From an uncultured Lachnospiraceae bacterium (lineage in GTDB: Bacteria; Bacillota; Clostridia; Lachnospirales; Lachnospiraceae), in assembly GCA_905236925.1 (NCBI GenBank), contig CAJOQS010000073.1, positions 1-7,263 of the forward strand: a DNA stretch of 7,263 bases. The letters are read 5' to 3'. Of this stretch, positions 1 to 5,728 are shown piece after piece. Both the position numbers and the translations under genes were made by a program. The first letter of the stretch is position 1. The number at the start of each line of letters is the position of its first letter. Below the pieces are notes generated by a model. That model had not been told where the DNA came from, made no database searches, and worked only from the letters and a program-made list of their open reading frames with translations.

Positions 1-131
1 CCGCCGGTGCGGTACATGTAAGGGATAATCTGGCGGTGATCAATGATGAACTCTGCCTGTCGTGCGGTATGTGCGCGGTTAATTGTCCCCGAGGAGCGAT
101 CGCCGATCTGAAGGGTATCCTGACAAAATGA
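1..131 (+). CDS. rnfB: 4Fe-4S ferredoxin-domain protein, C-terminal end, probably RnfB (5' partial)
   Basis: Only the last 42 codons are present, read in the frame that starts at base 3 and stopping at TGA 129-131. They hold one complete 4Fe-4S motif, C-x2-C-x2-C-x3-C-P, with the four cysteines at visible residues 18, 21, 24 and 28 (LCLSCGMCAVNCP). Just before it is the stretch HVRDNLAVIN. A short 'DNLA-x-I' strand leading into the last cluster is typical of RnfB, the ferredoxin-like subunit of the membrane Rnf complex, which couples ferredoxin:NAD+ electron transfer to ion pumping. The 4Fe-4S assignment is seen directly. The RnfB assignment rests on remembered family pattern and gene-end architecture, and another polyferredoxin subunit is possible. 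The reading frame continues off the left edge. No T-rich hairpin terminator follows, so transcription may read into the next gene. Confidence 0.6.
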   Translation, partial: AGAVHVRDNLAVINDELCLSCGMCAVNCPRGAIADLKGILTK

Positions 132-133
132 TC

Positions 134-173
134 TTTAATCTGTTTTTAATCTTCCTTAAAAGACCGTTTAAGA
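134..173 (+). promoter_or_regulatory. Phased TTTAA direct repeats, candidate operator
   Basis: Four TTTAA-like elements start at about 134, 145, 155 and 167: TTTAATC, TTTAATC, CTTAAAA and TTTAAGA. The spacings are 11, 10 and 12 bases, about one helical turn each. The last two also form an inverted repeat, CTTAAA-N6-TTTAAG (155-172). They sit just upstream of, and overlap, the -35 zone of an extended -10 promoter. Tandem repeats spaced by about 11 bases are the usual target layout for OmpR/PhoB-type regulators, and one is encoded nearby. The sequence pattern is seen; its binding role is inferred. Confidence 0.4.
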
Positions 174-188
174 ATGCTCTGGTATAGT
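160..188 (+). promoter_or_regulatory. Extended -10 promoter for the DUF4342 gene
   Basis: TATAGT (183-188) matches the sigma-A -10 consensus at five of six positions and is preceded by TG at 180-181, an extended -10. The best -35 at 17-base spacing is AAGACC (160-165), matching only three of six. A poor -35 under the phased repeats would fit a promoter that needs an activator. The predicted start of transcription is near 195, leaving a leader of about 64 bases before the chosen ATG at 259. Confidence 0.5.
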
Positions 189-258
189 GATCATTGTCAA
201 GAGGCCAATGACAACGACAATGAAAAAATACAGACACAAAGAAAGGTTGGTTAAAAAT

Positions 259-816
259 ATGGATATGTTCGAAAAGGTTGACAAGTTAAGAGAGAGAGCA
301 AATGTTACATACGAGGAAGCTAAGGACGCACTGGACAGGAGCAACGGAGACATCCTCGACGCGATGATCCTTCTTGAGCGTGAGGGCAAGACCCGCAAGG
401 AAGGAAACGAGAATTACTCAACAGCATTCGGAAGCGACCGTCAGAATCAGGCAGCACATGAGGCCTGGGAGAACGGAAAGGAACGCGTAAGAGAAGGTGG
501 CAGAACCTTCGGCGAGAAGATCAAGGAACTCTACAACAAGAGCCTTGTGAACTATCTTGTGATCGAGCGCAAGGGCGAGAGGATCGTGAAGCTTCCCATT
601 TTCGCAATGATCCTGATCCTGCTGTTTGCATGGTATGCGGCGATCATAGCAGTTGTGGTATCGCTGTTCCTTGACTGCAGGTACACCTTTATCGGTGAGG
701 ATGATCTGAAGGCGGCCAATGATGTATGCGATAAGGCAGAAGACCTCGCTTCTCAGGTAAAGGACAGATTTGTCGAAGAATTCAACAAGGGTAAGGACGA
801 GGCATCTCAGCAGTGA
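259..816 (+). CDS. UBA-like/DUF4342 domain membrane protein
   Basis: The product has 185 residues. Residues 3-40 form a UBA/TS-N-like helical domain (EKVDKLRERANVTYEEAKDALDRSNGDILDAMILLE as a pattern: 'V-T/S-YEEAK-AL-x3-GDILDA'). A charged linker follows at 41-85. Residues 83-147 match the DUF4342 pattern: a short strand segment (NYLVIERKGERIVKLP), one hydrophobic segment at 113-138, then a Cys-Arg pair. The tail at 148-185 is charged and helical. The family has no established biochemical function; a membrane-anchored adaptor is inference. The open frame extends upstream to a GTG at 187, but that codon lies inside the -10 box and the family begins near this ATG. A purine-rich site, AAAGAAAGG (238-246), lies 12 bases upstream. 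ATG codons at 208, 220 and 265 are alternatives. The two-component genes lie 109 bases downstream on the same strand. Confidence 0.8.
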   Translation: MDMFEKVDKLRERANVTYEEAKDALDRSNGDILDAMILLEREGKTRKEGNENYSTAFGSDRQNQAAHEAWENGKERVREGGRTFGEKIKELYNKSLVNYLVIERKGERIVKLPIFAMILILLFAWYAAIIAVVVSLFLDCRYTFIGEDDLKAANDVCDKAEDLASQVKDRFVEEFNKGKDEASQQ

Positions 817-828
817 TTTGAGGGTGCG

Positions 829-860
829 TGCTATAGTTTTTAAAGAATAAGTGATAGAAT
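829..860 (+). promoter_or_regulatory. Candidate promoter(s) for the two-component genes
   Basis: Two extended -10 candidates are visible: TG-C-TATAGT (829-837) and TG-A-TAGAAT (852-860). Neither has a good -35. The second has TTTAA starting at 839, exactly 16 bases before its -10. This is the same spacing as between the TTTAA at 167 and the -10 at 183 in front of the DUF4342 gene. Which of the two is used cannot be decided from sequence. Confidence 0.35.
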
Positions 861-864
861 GATA

Positions 865-901
865 TCAGCCGGGGGGAAGCGGATGCTCCCTTCCCGGCTG
901 A
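865..901 (+). other. Hairpin in the leader of the response regulator gene
   Basis: The arms TCAGCCGGG (865-873) and CCCGGCTGA (893-901) are fully complementary over nine base pairs. A G-rich/C-rich inner part can add a few more pairs. No T tract follows, so it does not look like an intrinsic terminator. It ends about 25 bases before the start codon and about 13 before the ribosome binding site, so it would lie in the mRNA leader. It could act in RNA stability or translation control; no known riboswitch class is recognised. Confidence 0.5.
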
Positions 902-925
902 AAATGATAATGCGGGGTAAGTGTG

Positions 926-1636
926 ATGAACGAACACATTCTGATAGTTGAAGATGAAGAAAAGCTGGCGAGGTTTATTGAACTGGAGCTTGCGCATGAA
1001 GGCTATGAAGTCACTAAGGCCTTCGACGGAAGGATCGCGCTGGAGACGGCTGAAAAGAATGACTACAGCCTGATACTTCTTGATATCATGCTCCCCGAGC
1101 TTAACGGACTTGAAGTTCTCAGGCGTCTTGGAAAAACCAAGAAAACACCTGTTATACTGCTCACTGCCAGAGACGCGGTTATGGATAAGGTTGCGGGCCT
1201 TGACGCGGGAGCGGTCGATTATATCACCAAGCCCTTTGCGATAGAAGAGCTTCTCGCCCGTATCCGCGTTGCGCTGAAGCTGCACGGCAGCGGCGCAGGA
1301 GACGGACGCGGCGATGCCGGAAACGAACAGGCGGAAGGTGTTCTGACCTGGAAGGAGCTGGTTTTTGACGAGCCTAAGCACAGAGTGACCTATGCAGGTC
1401 ATGAGATAAACCTGACAAACAGGGAATTTATCATGCTCAAGGTCCTTCTTGAAAACAGGGATGTCGTTCTTTCAAGAGACACTCTGCTTGAGAAGGTCTG
1501 CGGCTATGATTATATGGGCGAGACCAATGTTGTAGATGTCTATGTCCGTTTCTTAAGGAGCAAGATCGACGAGGAATTTAACGTTAAAATGATACAGACC
1601 GTCAGAGGAGTGGGTTATGTCATCAAATCGGAATAA
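926..1636 (+). CDS. OmpR/PhoB-family response regulator, ArlR-like
   Basis: The product has 236 residues. The receiver domain spans about 3-118: acidic pocket E9-D10, phosphoacceptor D53 in LLDIMLP, T80 in the LLTA motif, and K102 in YITKPF. A glycine-rich linker (about 121-132) joins it to a winged-helix DNA-binding domain (about 139-234), with the recognition helix around NVVDVYVRFLRSKID and the C-terminal wing IQTVRGVGYVI. All catalytic residues are intact. The receiver and 'ETNVVDVYVRFLRSK' segments resemble ArlR of Firmicutes, but no ligand or regulon can be assigned. An ATG at 926 is preferred over an adjacent GTG at 923, with GGGG (914-917) eight bases upstream as the ribosome binding site. 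The gene overlaps the kinase gene by 20 bases, so the two are translationally linked. Confidence 0.95.
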   Translation: MNEHILIVEDEEKLARFIELELAHEGYEVTKAFDGRIALETAEKNDYSLILLDIMLPELNGLEVLRRLGKTKKTPVILLTARDAVMDKVAGLDAGAVDYITKPFAIEELLARIRVALKLHGSGAGDGRGDAGNEQAEGVLTWKELVFDEPKHRVTYAGHEINLTNREFIMLKVLLENRDVVLSRDTLLEKVCGYDYMGETNVVDVYVRFLRSKIDEEFNVKMIQTVRGVGYVIKSE

Positions 1637-2963
1637 TGCCGCCCGCAGCGGCAATCAGAGTAAAAAGGTCAGATCGATCAGCCGCAGGCTGGCTCTTTCA
1701 CGTGTCTGGAAGAAGATAGGAGCAAGCCTCGGTAAGGATATTCTGATAGTGCTGGTTATTTTCGCGACCTGGCTTGCGGTACTGGAGATATCAGCAACAG
1801 GAACGCTTTCTCCAAAAGACAACGAATACCGTATGGAGCTTGATGAGGAAAAGCCGGAAACCGAGCCGGATATATATCCCTTCACGCGCGGACTTGAGTC
1901 GGTAAGATATGTTGTAACGGTCAAATCGACCGGAGAGACGGTGGTATCGGCCTATCCTTTTACTTATGCCGGCCTGATACTGTCGGCAATGGCTGCTGTT
2001 TTCATGATCCAGCTGATACTTCACTGGATAAGCTATCCCATCGAGAATTCCTCGGTTAAGAAGATACTGAAACCCCTTGATAACCTGGCATTAAAGGCTG
2101 ATGAGCTTGCGCGCTACGACCTTTCGGACAACAAGTACCATCTGATCGAAAACAAGATAAACAGTCTCGAGCCCGACGACGAGCAGCTGATCTCCCTGGG
2201 AGACGAGGATCTTATGGGGATCGAGCGGGCAATGAACTCTCTTCTTATCCGCATTCGTGAGAATAACAGGCAGCAGGCCCGCTTTGTAAACGATGCCTCG
2301 CACGAGCTTCGTACTCCCATCGCGGTGATCCAGGGCTATGCGAATATGCTGGCACGCTGGGGACGCGAGGATGAAAAGGTGCTGGACGAATCCATCACTG
2401 CGATCCAGAACGAATCCGAGAACATGAAGCACCTTGTTGAACAGCTTCTGTTCCTTGCGCGCGGCGATGCGGGCGGGATGCAGATCAACCGTGAGGACAT
2501 TAGCCTTAACGGGCTTATGCAGGAAGTATATGAAGAGTCGCTGATGATAGACGAGAACCATATCTACAGGATCGCGGTTCCCGAGGAAGATATCAGGATC
2601 AATGCGGATGAGGGTCTGATAAAGCAGGCTGTGCGTATCCTTGTTGACAATGCCGCGAAGTATACTCACGAGAAGGAGGAGATCTGCCTCGGTGTTTATT
2701 CCGGAGCAGGCAATACCGCGATCCTCCGCGTGCAGGATTCCGGAATCGGCATGAAGGAGCATGATGTTGAGCACATGTTCGAGCGCTTCTACCGCGCGGA
2801 CGAAGCCCGCAATTTCAACGGAACGGGCCTCGGACTCTCGATCGCGAAGCTGATCGTCGATAAGCACGACGGCCATTTTGAGATCGTTTCCCGTGAGGAG
2901 CTCGGCACCAGGATCGATATCGTACTGCCGCGGGTACCCGGACAGGAACCCGTATTACAATGA
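1617..2963 (+). CDS. Membrane sensor histidine kinase, ArlS-like
   Basis: The product has 448 residues and is the cognate kinase of the overlapping regulator gene. A basic cytoplasmic N-terminus (1-40) precedes TM1 (about 41-59), a short acidic extracellular loop (about 60-115) and TM2 (about 117-138). A HAMP-like segment runs from about 147 to 218. The dimerisation/phosphoacceptor helix has H229 in FVNDASHELRTP. The ATPase domain shows an N box (ILVDNAAKY, N345), a G1 box (DSGIGM, D374), an F box (MFERFYRAD) and a G2 box (GTGLGLSIAK, 402-411), so it should be active. The start has a strong site, AGAGGAG (1604-1610), six bases upstream, inside the regulator gene. The loop of about 55 residues is too small for a known sensor domain, so the signal may be sensed in or near the membrane. 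The connector between the two HAMP helices is unusually long. Confidence 0.93.
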   Translation: MSSNRNNAARSGNQSKKVRSISRRLALSRVWKKIGASLGKDILIVLVIFATWLAVLEISATGTLSPKDNEYRMELDEEKPETEPDIYPFTRGLESVRYVVTVKSTGETVVSAYPFTYAGLILSAMAAVFMIQLILHWISYPIENSSVKKILKPLDNLALKADELARYDLSDNKYHLIENKINSLEPDDEQLISLGDEDLMGIERAMNSLLIRIRENNRQQARFVNDASHELRTPIAVIQGYANMLARWGREDEKVLDESITAIQNESENMKHLVEQLLFLARGDAGGMQINREDISLNGLMQEVYEESLMIDENHIYRIAVPEEDIRINADEGLIKQAVRILVDNAAKYTHEKEEICLGVYSGAGNTAILRVQDSGIGMKEHDVEHMFERFYRADEARNFNGTGLGLSIAKLIVDKHDGHFEIVSREELGTRIDIVLPRVPGQEPVLQ

Positions 2964-2974
2964 AAACAAAGCCG

Positions 2975-3007
2975 GCCGCTGCTGTTTCAATCGGTAGCGG
3001 CTTTTTT
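2975..3007 (+). terminator. Intrinsic terminator after the two-component operon
   Basis: GCCGCT (2975-2980) pairs with AGCGGC (2996-3001). Three more inner pairs, including G-U wobbles, give a nine-pair stem with a nine-base loop, followed directly by six T residues (3002-3007). It begins 11 bases after the kinase stop codon and separates the regulatory block from the next block. Confidence 0.9.
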
Positions 3008-3023
3008 AATTCCCCGGAAAACC

Positions 3024-3052
3024 TTGCGCCTGATGTAAAATGACTATACAAT
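3024..3052 (+). promoter_or_regulatory. Candidate sigma-A promoter for the second block
   Basis: TTGCGC (3024-3029) and TACAAT (3047-3052) are separated by 17 bases. The -10 matches five of six consensus positions and the -35 three of six. It lies between the terminator and the next gene, with about 37 bases of leader before the start codon at 3096. Confidence 0.5.
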
Positions 3053-3095
3053 AAAGACAGCAATCTGACGTGTTTTCGGGAAAGGAGTGTAAACT

Positions 3096-3422
3096 ATGGA
3101 CGGAATGATAATATGGCTTGTAATAATGATCCCCTGCAGTGCCCTCCTTACGGGGTTGGGGATATATGCGTGGAGAAGAAAGAAACCGATGTGGTTCTGG
3201 AGCGGATCGACCGTCAAAGAAGAGGAGATATCCGATATTCCGGCCTATAACCGTGCAAACGGGATAATGTGGATCGCTTTCTCGCTGATATTCTGGGCTT
3301 CGACCATTATGGGCGTGTGCAATATGGCACTCGCGGGAGTTGTTATGATAGTAGGGTGCATGATCGGAGCGCCGCTGCTTGTAATTGCGTATAATAAGAT
3401 ATACGCCAGGTACAGGGCTTAG
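3096..3422 (+). CDS. Small integral membrane protein of unknown function
   Basis: The product has 108 residues. It has hydrophobic segments at about 4-24, 55-73 and 77-100, so probably three membrane helices. A basic patch follows the first helix (WRRKKP, 26-31). Between helices one and two is a conserved-looking loop with FWSG, VKEEEI and AYNRANG (34-56). The loop pattern 'K-P-M-x-F-W-S-G...AYNRANGIMW' recalls an uncharacterised small membrane protein common in Clostridia; I cannot name a Pfam family with confidence. The start has an excellent site, AAAGGAG (3081-3087), eight bases upstream. It is the first gene after the terminator and is followed at 37 bases by the HAD gene, so co-transcription is likely. 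Confidence 0.75.
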   Translation: MDGMIIWLVIMIPCSALLTGLGIYAWRRKKPMWFWSGSTVKEEEISDIPAYNRANGIMWIAFSLIFWASTIMGVCNMALAGVVMIVGCMIGAPLLVIAYNKIYARYRA

Positions 3423-3459
3423 GGCCATGCGGCCGGTGAACAAACAGGGAGAAAGGTAT

Positions 3460-4149
3460 ATGATAACAACGGTTTTATGGGATGTGGACGGAACGCTGCT
3501 GGATTTTGAGGCGGCGGAGCGTGCTGCGATCAGGACGCTGTTTAAGGAGTTCGATCTGGGAGAATGCAGTGATGAGATGCTGGCACGCTATTCTGCCATA
3601 AACATAAGCTACTGGGAGAGACTGGAGAGGAACGAGCTCACGAAGCCTCAGATCCTTGTGGGCCGCTTCGAAACCTTCTTCGGCGAATGCGGAATAGATA
3701 CAGGGATCGCGCCGGAATTCAACTCACGCTACCAGCTAACGCTGGGGGATACGATCGTATACCGGGATGACAGCCTGAATATCGTAAAATCCCTTAAGGG
3801 GAAGGTGAAGCAGTACGTTGTTTCGAACGGCACGATAGCGGCACAGACCAAAAAGCTCGACAGGTCGGGCTTTGGCAGGCTGATGGACGGCGTATTCCTT
3901 TCCGAGGAGCTCGGAATCGAGAAACCCAATATCGGCTTCTTTGAAAAAGCGTTTTCGGTTATAAAGCCGGAAGATCCGGATGAAGTTCTTATAGTCGGAG
4001 ATTCCCTGACCAGCGATATGCAGGGCGGCATAAATGCCGGGATCAGGACGTGCTGGTATAATCCGGAGGGAAAGCCCCTGCCCGAAAAGTATAAGATCGA
4101 TCACATCATAAAAGACCTTCATGAAGTAACGGATATTCTGAACTCGTGA
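3460..4149 (+). CDS. yjjG: HAD-family hydrolase, YjjG/YfnB-type pyrimidine nucleotidase
   Basis: The product has 229 residues, the usual family size. All four HAD motifs are present: motif I DVDGT with D8 (nucleophile) and D10, motif II VVSNGT (S122), motif III K155 in 'GIEKPN', and motif IV VGDSLTSD (D181, D186). The cap region with 'YSAINISYWERLERNELT' and 'GRFETFF' (about 44-75), and the ending 'GGINAGIRTCWYNPEG', match the YjjG/YfnB subfamily. These enzymes dephosphorylate nucleoside monophosphates, including non-canonical pyrimidines, and act in nucleotide-pool cleaning. The exact substrate is inferred. The frame is open upstream to 3385, overlapping the previous gene, but the ATG at 3460 has AGGGAG (3446-3451) eight bases upstream and places motif I near residue 8, as expected. 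An ATG at 3427 is a weaker alternative. Confidence 0.88.
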   Translation: MITTVLWDVDGTLLDFEAAERAAIRTLFKEFDLGECSDEMLARYSAINISYWERLERNELTKPQILVGRFETFFGECGIDTGIAPEFNSRYQLTLGDTIVYRDDSLNIVKSLKGKVKQYVVSNGTIAAQTKKLDRSGFGRLMDGVFLSEELGIEKPNIGFFEKAFSVIKPEDPDEVLIVGDSLTSDMQGGINAGIRTCWYNPEGKPLPEKYKIDHIIKDLHEVTDILNS

Positions 4150-4208
4150 ATCTGCGTTAATGAGAAGCGTATGCATACGGCATTGTGAGTTCGGAGAAGG
4201 GAAAAACT

Positions 4209-5600
4209 ATGGGTAATAATCTCCTTGCTGCATATATGGTCCCGCACCCCCCTCTGATCGTTCCCGCAGTCGGGAAGGGGAGCGAGCAAAGTATCACAGA
4301 GACTGCGCGCGCATATGAACGTGTTGCGGAAGAGATCGCTGCTCTGAAGCCGGAGACTATTATCATCACAAGCCCCCACAGCGTCATGTACAGCGACTAT
4401 TTCCACATATCGCCGGGCAAAGGAGCGCATGGAGATCTCCGCGACTTCGGGGCCGGGTCCGTGAAGTTTGATATCAAATATGATACTACTGTAGTAGAAA
4501 GAATCTGCGCCCTCGCGGATTACGCGGATTTTCCGGCGGGAACACTTGGTGAAAAATCAAAAGACCTGGACCACGGGACTATGGTACCGCTCTGGTTCAT
4601 CATGCAGAAATACTCTGATTTCAAGCTGGTCAGATGCGGTCTTTCGGGATTCGGACTGACGGATCACTACCGCCTCGGAATGATGATGCGGCAGGCGGTC
4701 AATGAACTTGGACGAAGAACGGTCATCGTTGCCAGCGGTGATCTCTCGCATAAGCTGAAAGAGAGCGGTCCCTATGGATTTGCCCCGGAAGGTCCGGAGT
4801 ACGACGAAAGGATCATGGATGTCTGCGGGCGTGCGGCCTTTGGAGAACTGTTTGATTTTGACAGTGATTTCTGTGAAAAGGCAGCGGAATGCGGGCATAA
4901 ATCATTTGTGATCATGGCGGGGGCGTTTGACGGACTCGCTGTAAGCGCGCAGAGGCTGTCACATCAGGATGTGACCGGCGTGGGATACGGGATATGTGTC
5001 TTCAAGCCGCAGGGACCGGATGAAAACAGACACTTCCTGAAGGATTATATCTCAAGAACCGAAAAAGAAATATCAGATAAAGCCAAATGCTCGGATCCTT
5101 ATGTGCAGTTGGCGTACAGAACCATAACTGAGTACATACTGCATGGCCGTATGCTTGACGTGCCGGAAAGTCTACCTGAAGAAATGCTCCGGAAACAGGC
5201 CGGCACCTTTGTATCAATACATAAAAAAGGCGCGCTTCGAGGCTGCATCGGGACAACAGGTCCGACCACAGCTTGCATAGCGCAGGAAATCATCAATAAC
5301 GCGATCAGTGCTTCAACGGAAGATCCCCGCTTTAATCCGATCACGCCTGACGAGTTGAAGGACCTTGAGATCAATGTCGATGTTCTGTCTGCGCCCGAAA
5401 GCATTGAAAGCAAGGCCGCTCTGGATGTTAAGAGATACGGAGTGATCGTCACTAACGGCAGACGAAGGGGGCTTCTGCTCCCCGACCTTGAAGGCGTTGA
5501 TACCGTCGACCGGCAGATTTCGATCGCGATGCAGAAGGCCGGCATCAAGCCGCAGGAAAAAGTGCAGCTCCAGAGGTTTGAGGTTATCAGACATGTCTGA
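4209..5600 (+). CDS. MEMO/LigB-like and AMMECR1 fusion protein (AmmeMemoRadiSam system proteins B and A)
   Basis: The product has 463 residues in two domains. Residues 1-270 form a MEMO/class III extradiol dioxygenase (LigB)-like fold: HPPLIVP (H13), TSPHS (H57), LDHG (H122), SGDLSH (H181) and ECGHKSF (C228). H13, H57 and C228 are likely equivalents of the metal-binding His-His-Cys set described for human MEMO1; that mapping is by eye. Residues about 290-463 are AMMECR1-like, with the hallmark LRGCIG (343-348) and the family-typical end KVQLQRFEVIRH. In bacteria these modules belong to the AmmeMemoRadiSam system, which normally has a radical SAM partner; its reaction is not settled. The ATG at 4209 is preferred over a GTG at 4185 because AAGGG (4197-4201) lies seven bases upstream. 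The HAD gene ends 59 bases before. No radical SAM gene follows; a GNAT remnant does. Confidence 0.88.
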   Translation: MGNNLLAAYMVPHPPLIVPAVGKGSEQSITETARAYERVAEEIAALKPETIIITSPHSVMYSDYFHISPGKGAHGDLRDFGAGSVKFDIKYDTTVVERICALADYADFPAGTLGEKSKDLDHGTMVPLWFIMQKYSDFKLVRCGLSGFGLTDHYRLGMMMRQAVNELGRRTVIVASGDLSHKLKESGPYGFAPEGPEYDERIMDVCGRAAFGELFDFDSDFCEKAAECGHKSFVIMAGAFDGLAVSAQRLSHQDVTGVGYGICVFKPQGPDENRHFLKDYISRTEKEISDKAKCSDPYVQLAYRTITEYILHGRMLDVPESLPEEMLRKQAGTFVSIHKKGALRGCIGTTGPTTACIAQEIINNAISASTEDPRFNPITPDELKDLEINVDVLSAPESIESKAALDVKRYGVIVTNGRRRGLLLPDLEGVDTVDRQISIAMQKAGIKPQEKVQLQRFEVIRHV

Positions 5601-5728
5601 TAAAGTTTGCCATCAGTGAAATACCGCAAAAAACAGGCTGTAAAAAGATACATATAGACGCGCAGAAGCACGCGGCCGGATTTTATGAGAGATTCGGATT
5701 CAAGATCCCTTCCGATCAATCCGCGTAA
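5582..5728 (+). pseudogene. GNAT acetyltransferase C-terminal remnant
   Basis: A frame open from 5582 to TAA 5726-5728 reads as the last part of a GCN5-related N-acetyltransferase: LIKFAISEIPQKTGC, then KKIHIDAQKHAAGFYERFGF. The 'I-x-I-D-A-Q...A-x-x-FYERFGF' block is the classic end of the GNAT fold (alpha-4/beta-7 region). There is no ATG in frame, no ribosome binding site, and the acetyl-CoA-binding R/Q-x-x-G-x-G/A loop and all upstream strands are missing. The first codons overlap the end of the MEMO-AMMECR1 gene in another frame. It is best read as a 5'-deleted gene, the deletion ending near 5582-5600. Its last 13 bases overlap the convergent minus-strand gene. Expression as a separate protein is unlikely. 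Confidence 0.75.
5584..5603. repeat. 20-bp perfect palindrome over the stop codon of the fusion gene
   Basis: The sequence TTATCAGACATGTCTGATAA reads identically on both strands, with ten-base half sites and no spacer. It contains the last codons and TGA stop (5598-5600) of the MEMO-AMMECR1 gene and the start of the downstream remnant. No T tract follows, so it is not a standard terminator. It could be a protein-binding dyad, an mRNA 3' hairpin or a recombination scar. Confidence 0.8.

Noticed and set aside
782..1402. Minus-strand open frame of 206 codons opposite the response regulator gene
   Set aside because: It spans the intergenic hairpin and the receiver domain in antisense and has no domain pattern.
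2091..2876. Long minus-strand open frame (261 codons) opposite the histidine kinase gene
   Set aside because: It is antisense to a kinase with all catalytic boxes intact, and its translation shows no recognisable domain. It is a by-product of codon use.
4168..4179. 12-bp palindrome CGTATGCATACG before the MEMO-AMMECR1 gene
   Set aside because: Perfect 12-bp palindromes are expected about once or twice by chance in a window of this size, and there is no supporting promoter or repeat around it.
5557..5600. Possible -1 frameshift fusing the AMMECR1 domain to the GNAT tail
   Set aside because: The GNAT frame is offset by -1 and is open only from 5582, but no slippery heptamer is present there, and the AMMECR1 domain already ends at its normal family terminus.
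5627..5648. A-rich tracts flanking ACAGGCTGT as a terminator for the minus-strand gene
   Set aside because: The stem would have only four pairs with a one-base loop, which cannot form a functional terminator hairpin.
5099..5719. Minus-strand open frame of 206 codons opposite the AMMECR1 domain
   Set aside because: It is antisense to a well-conserved domain and has no recognisable family pattern.
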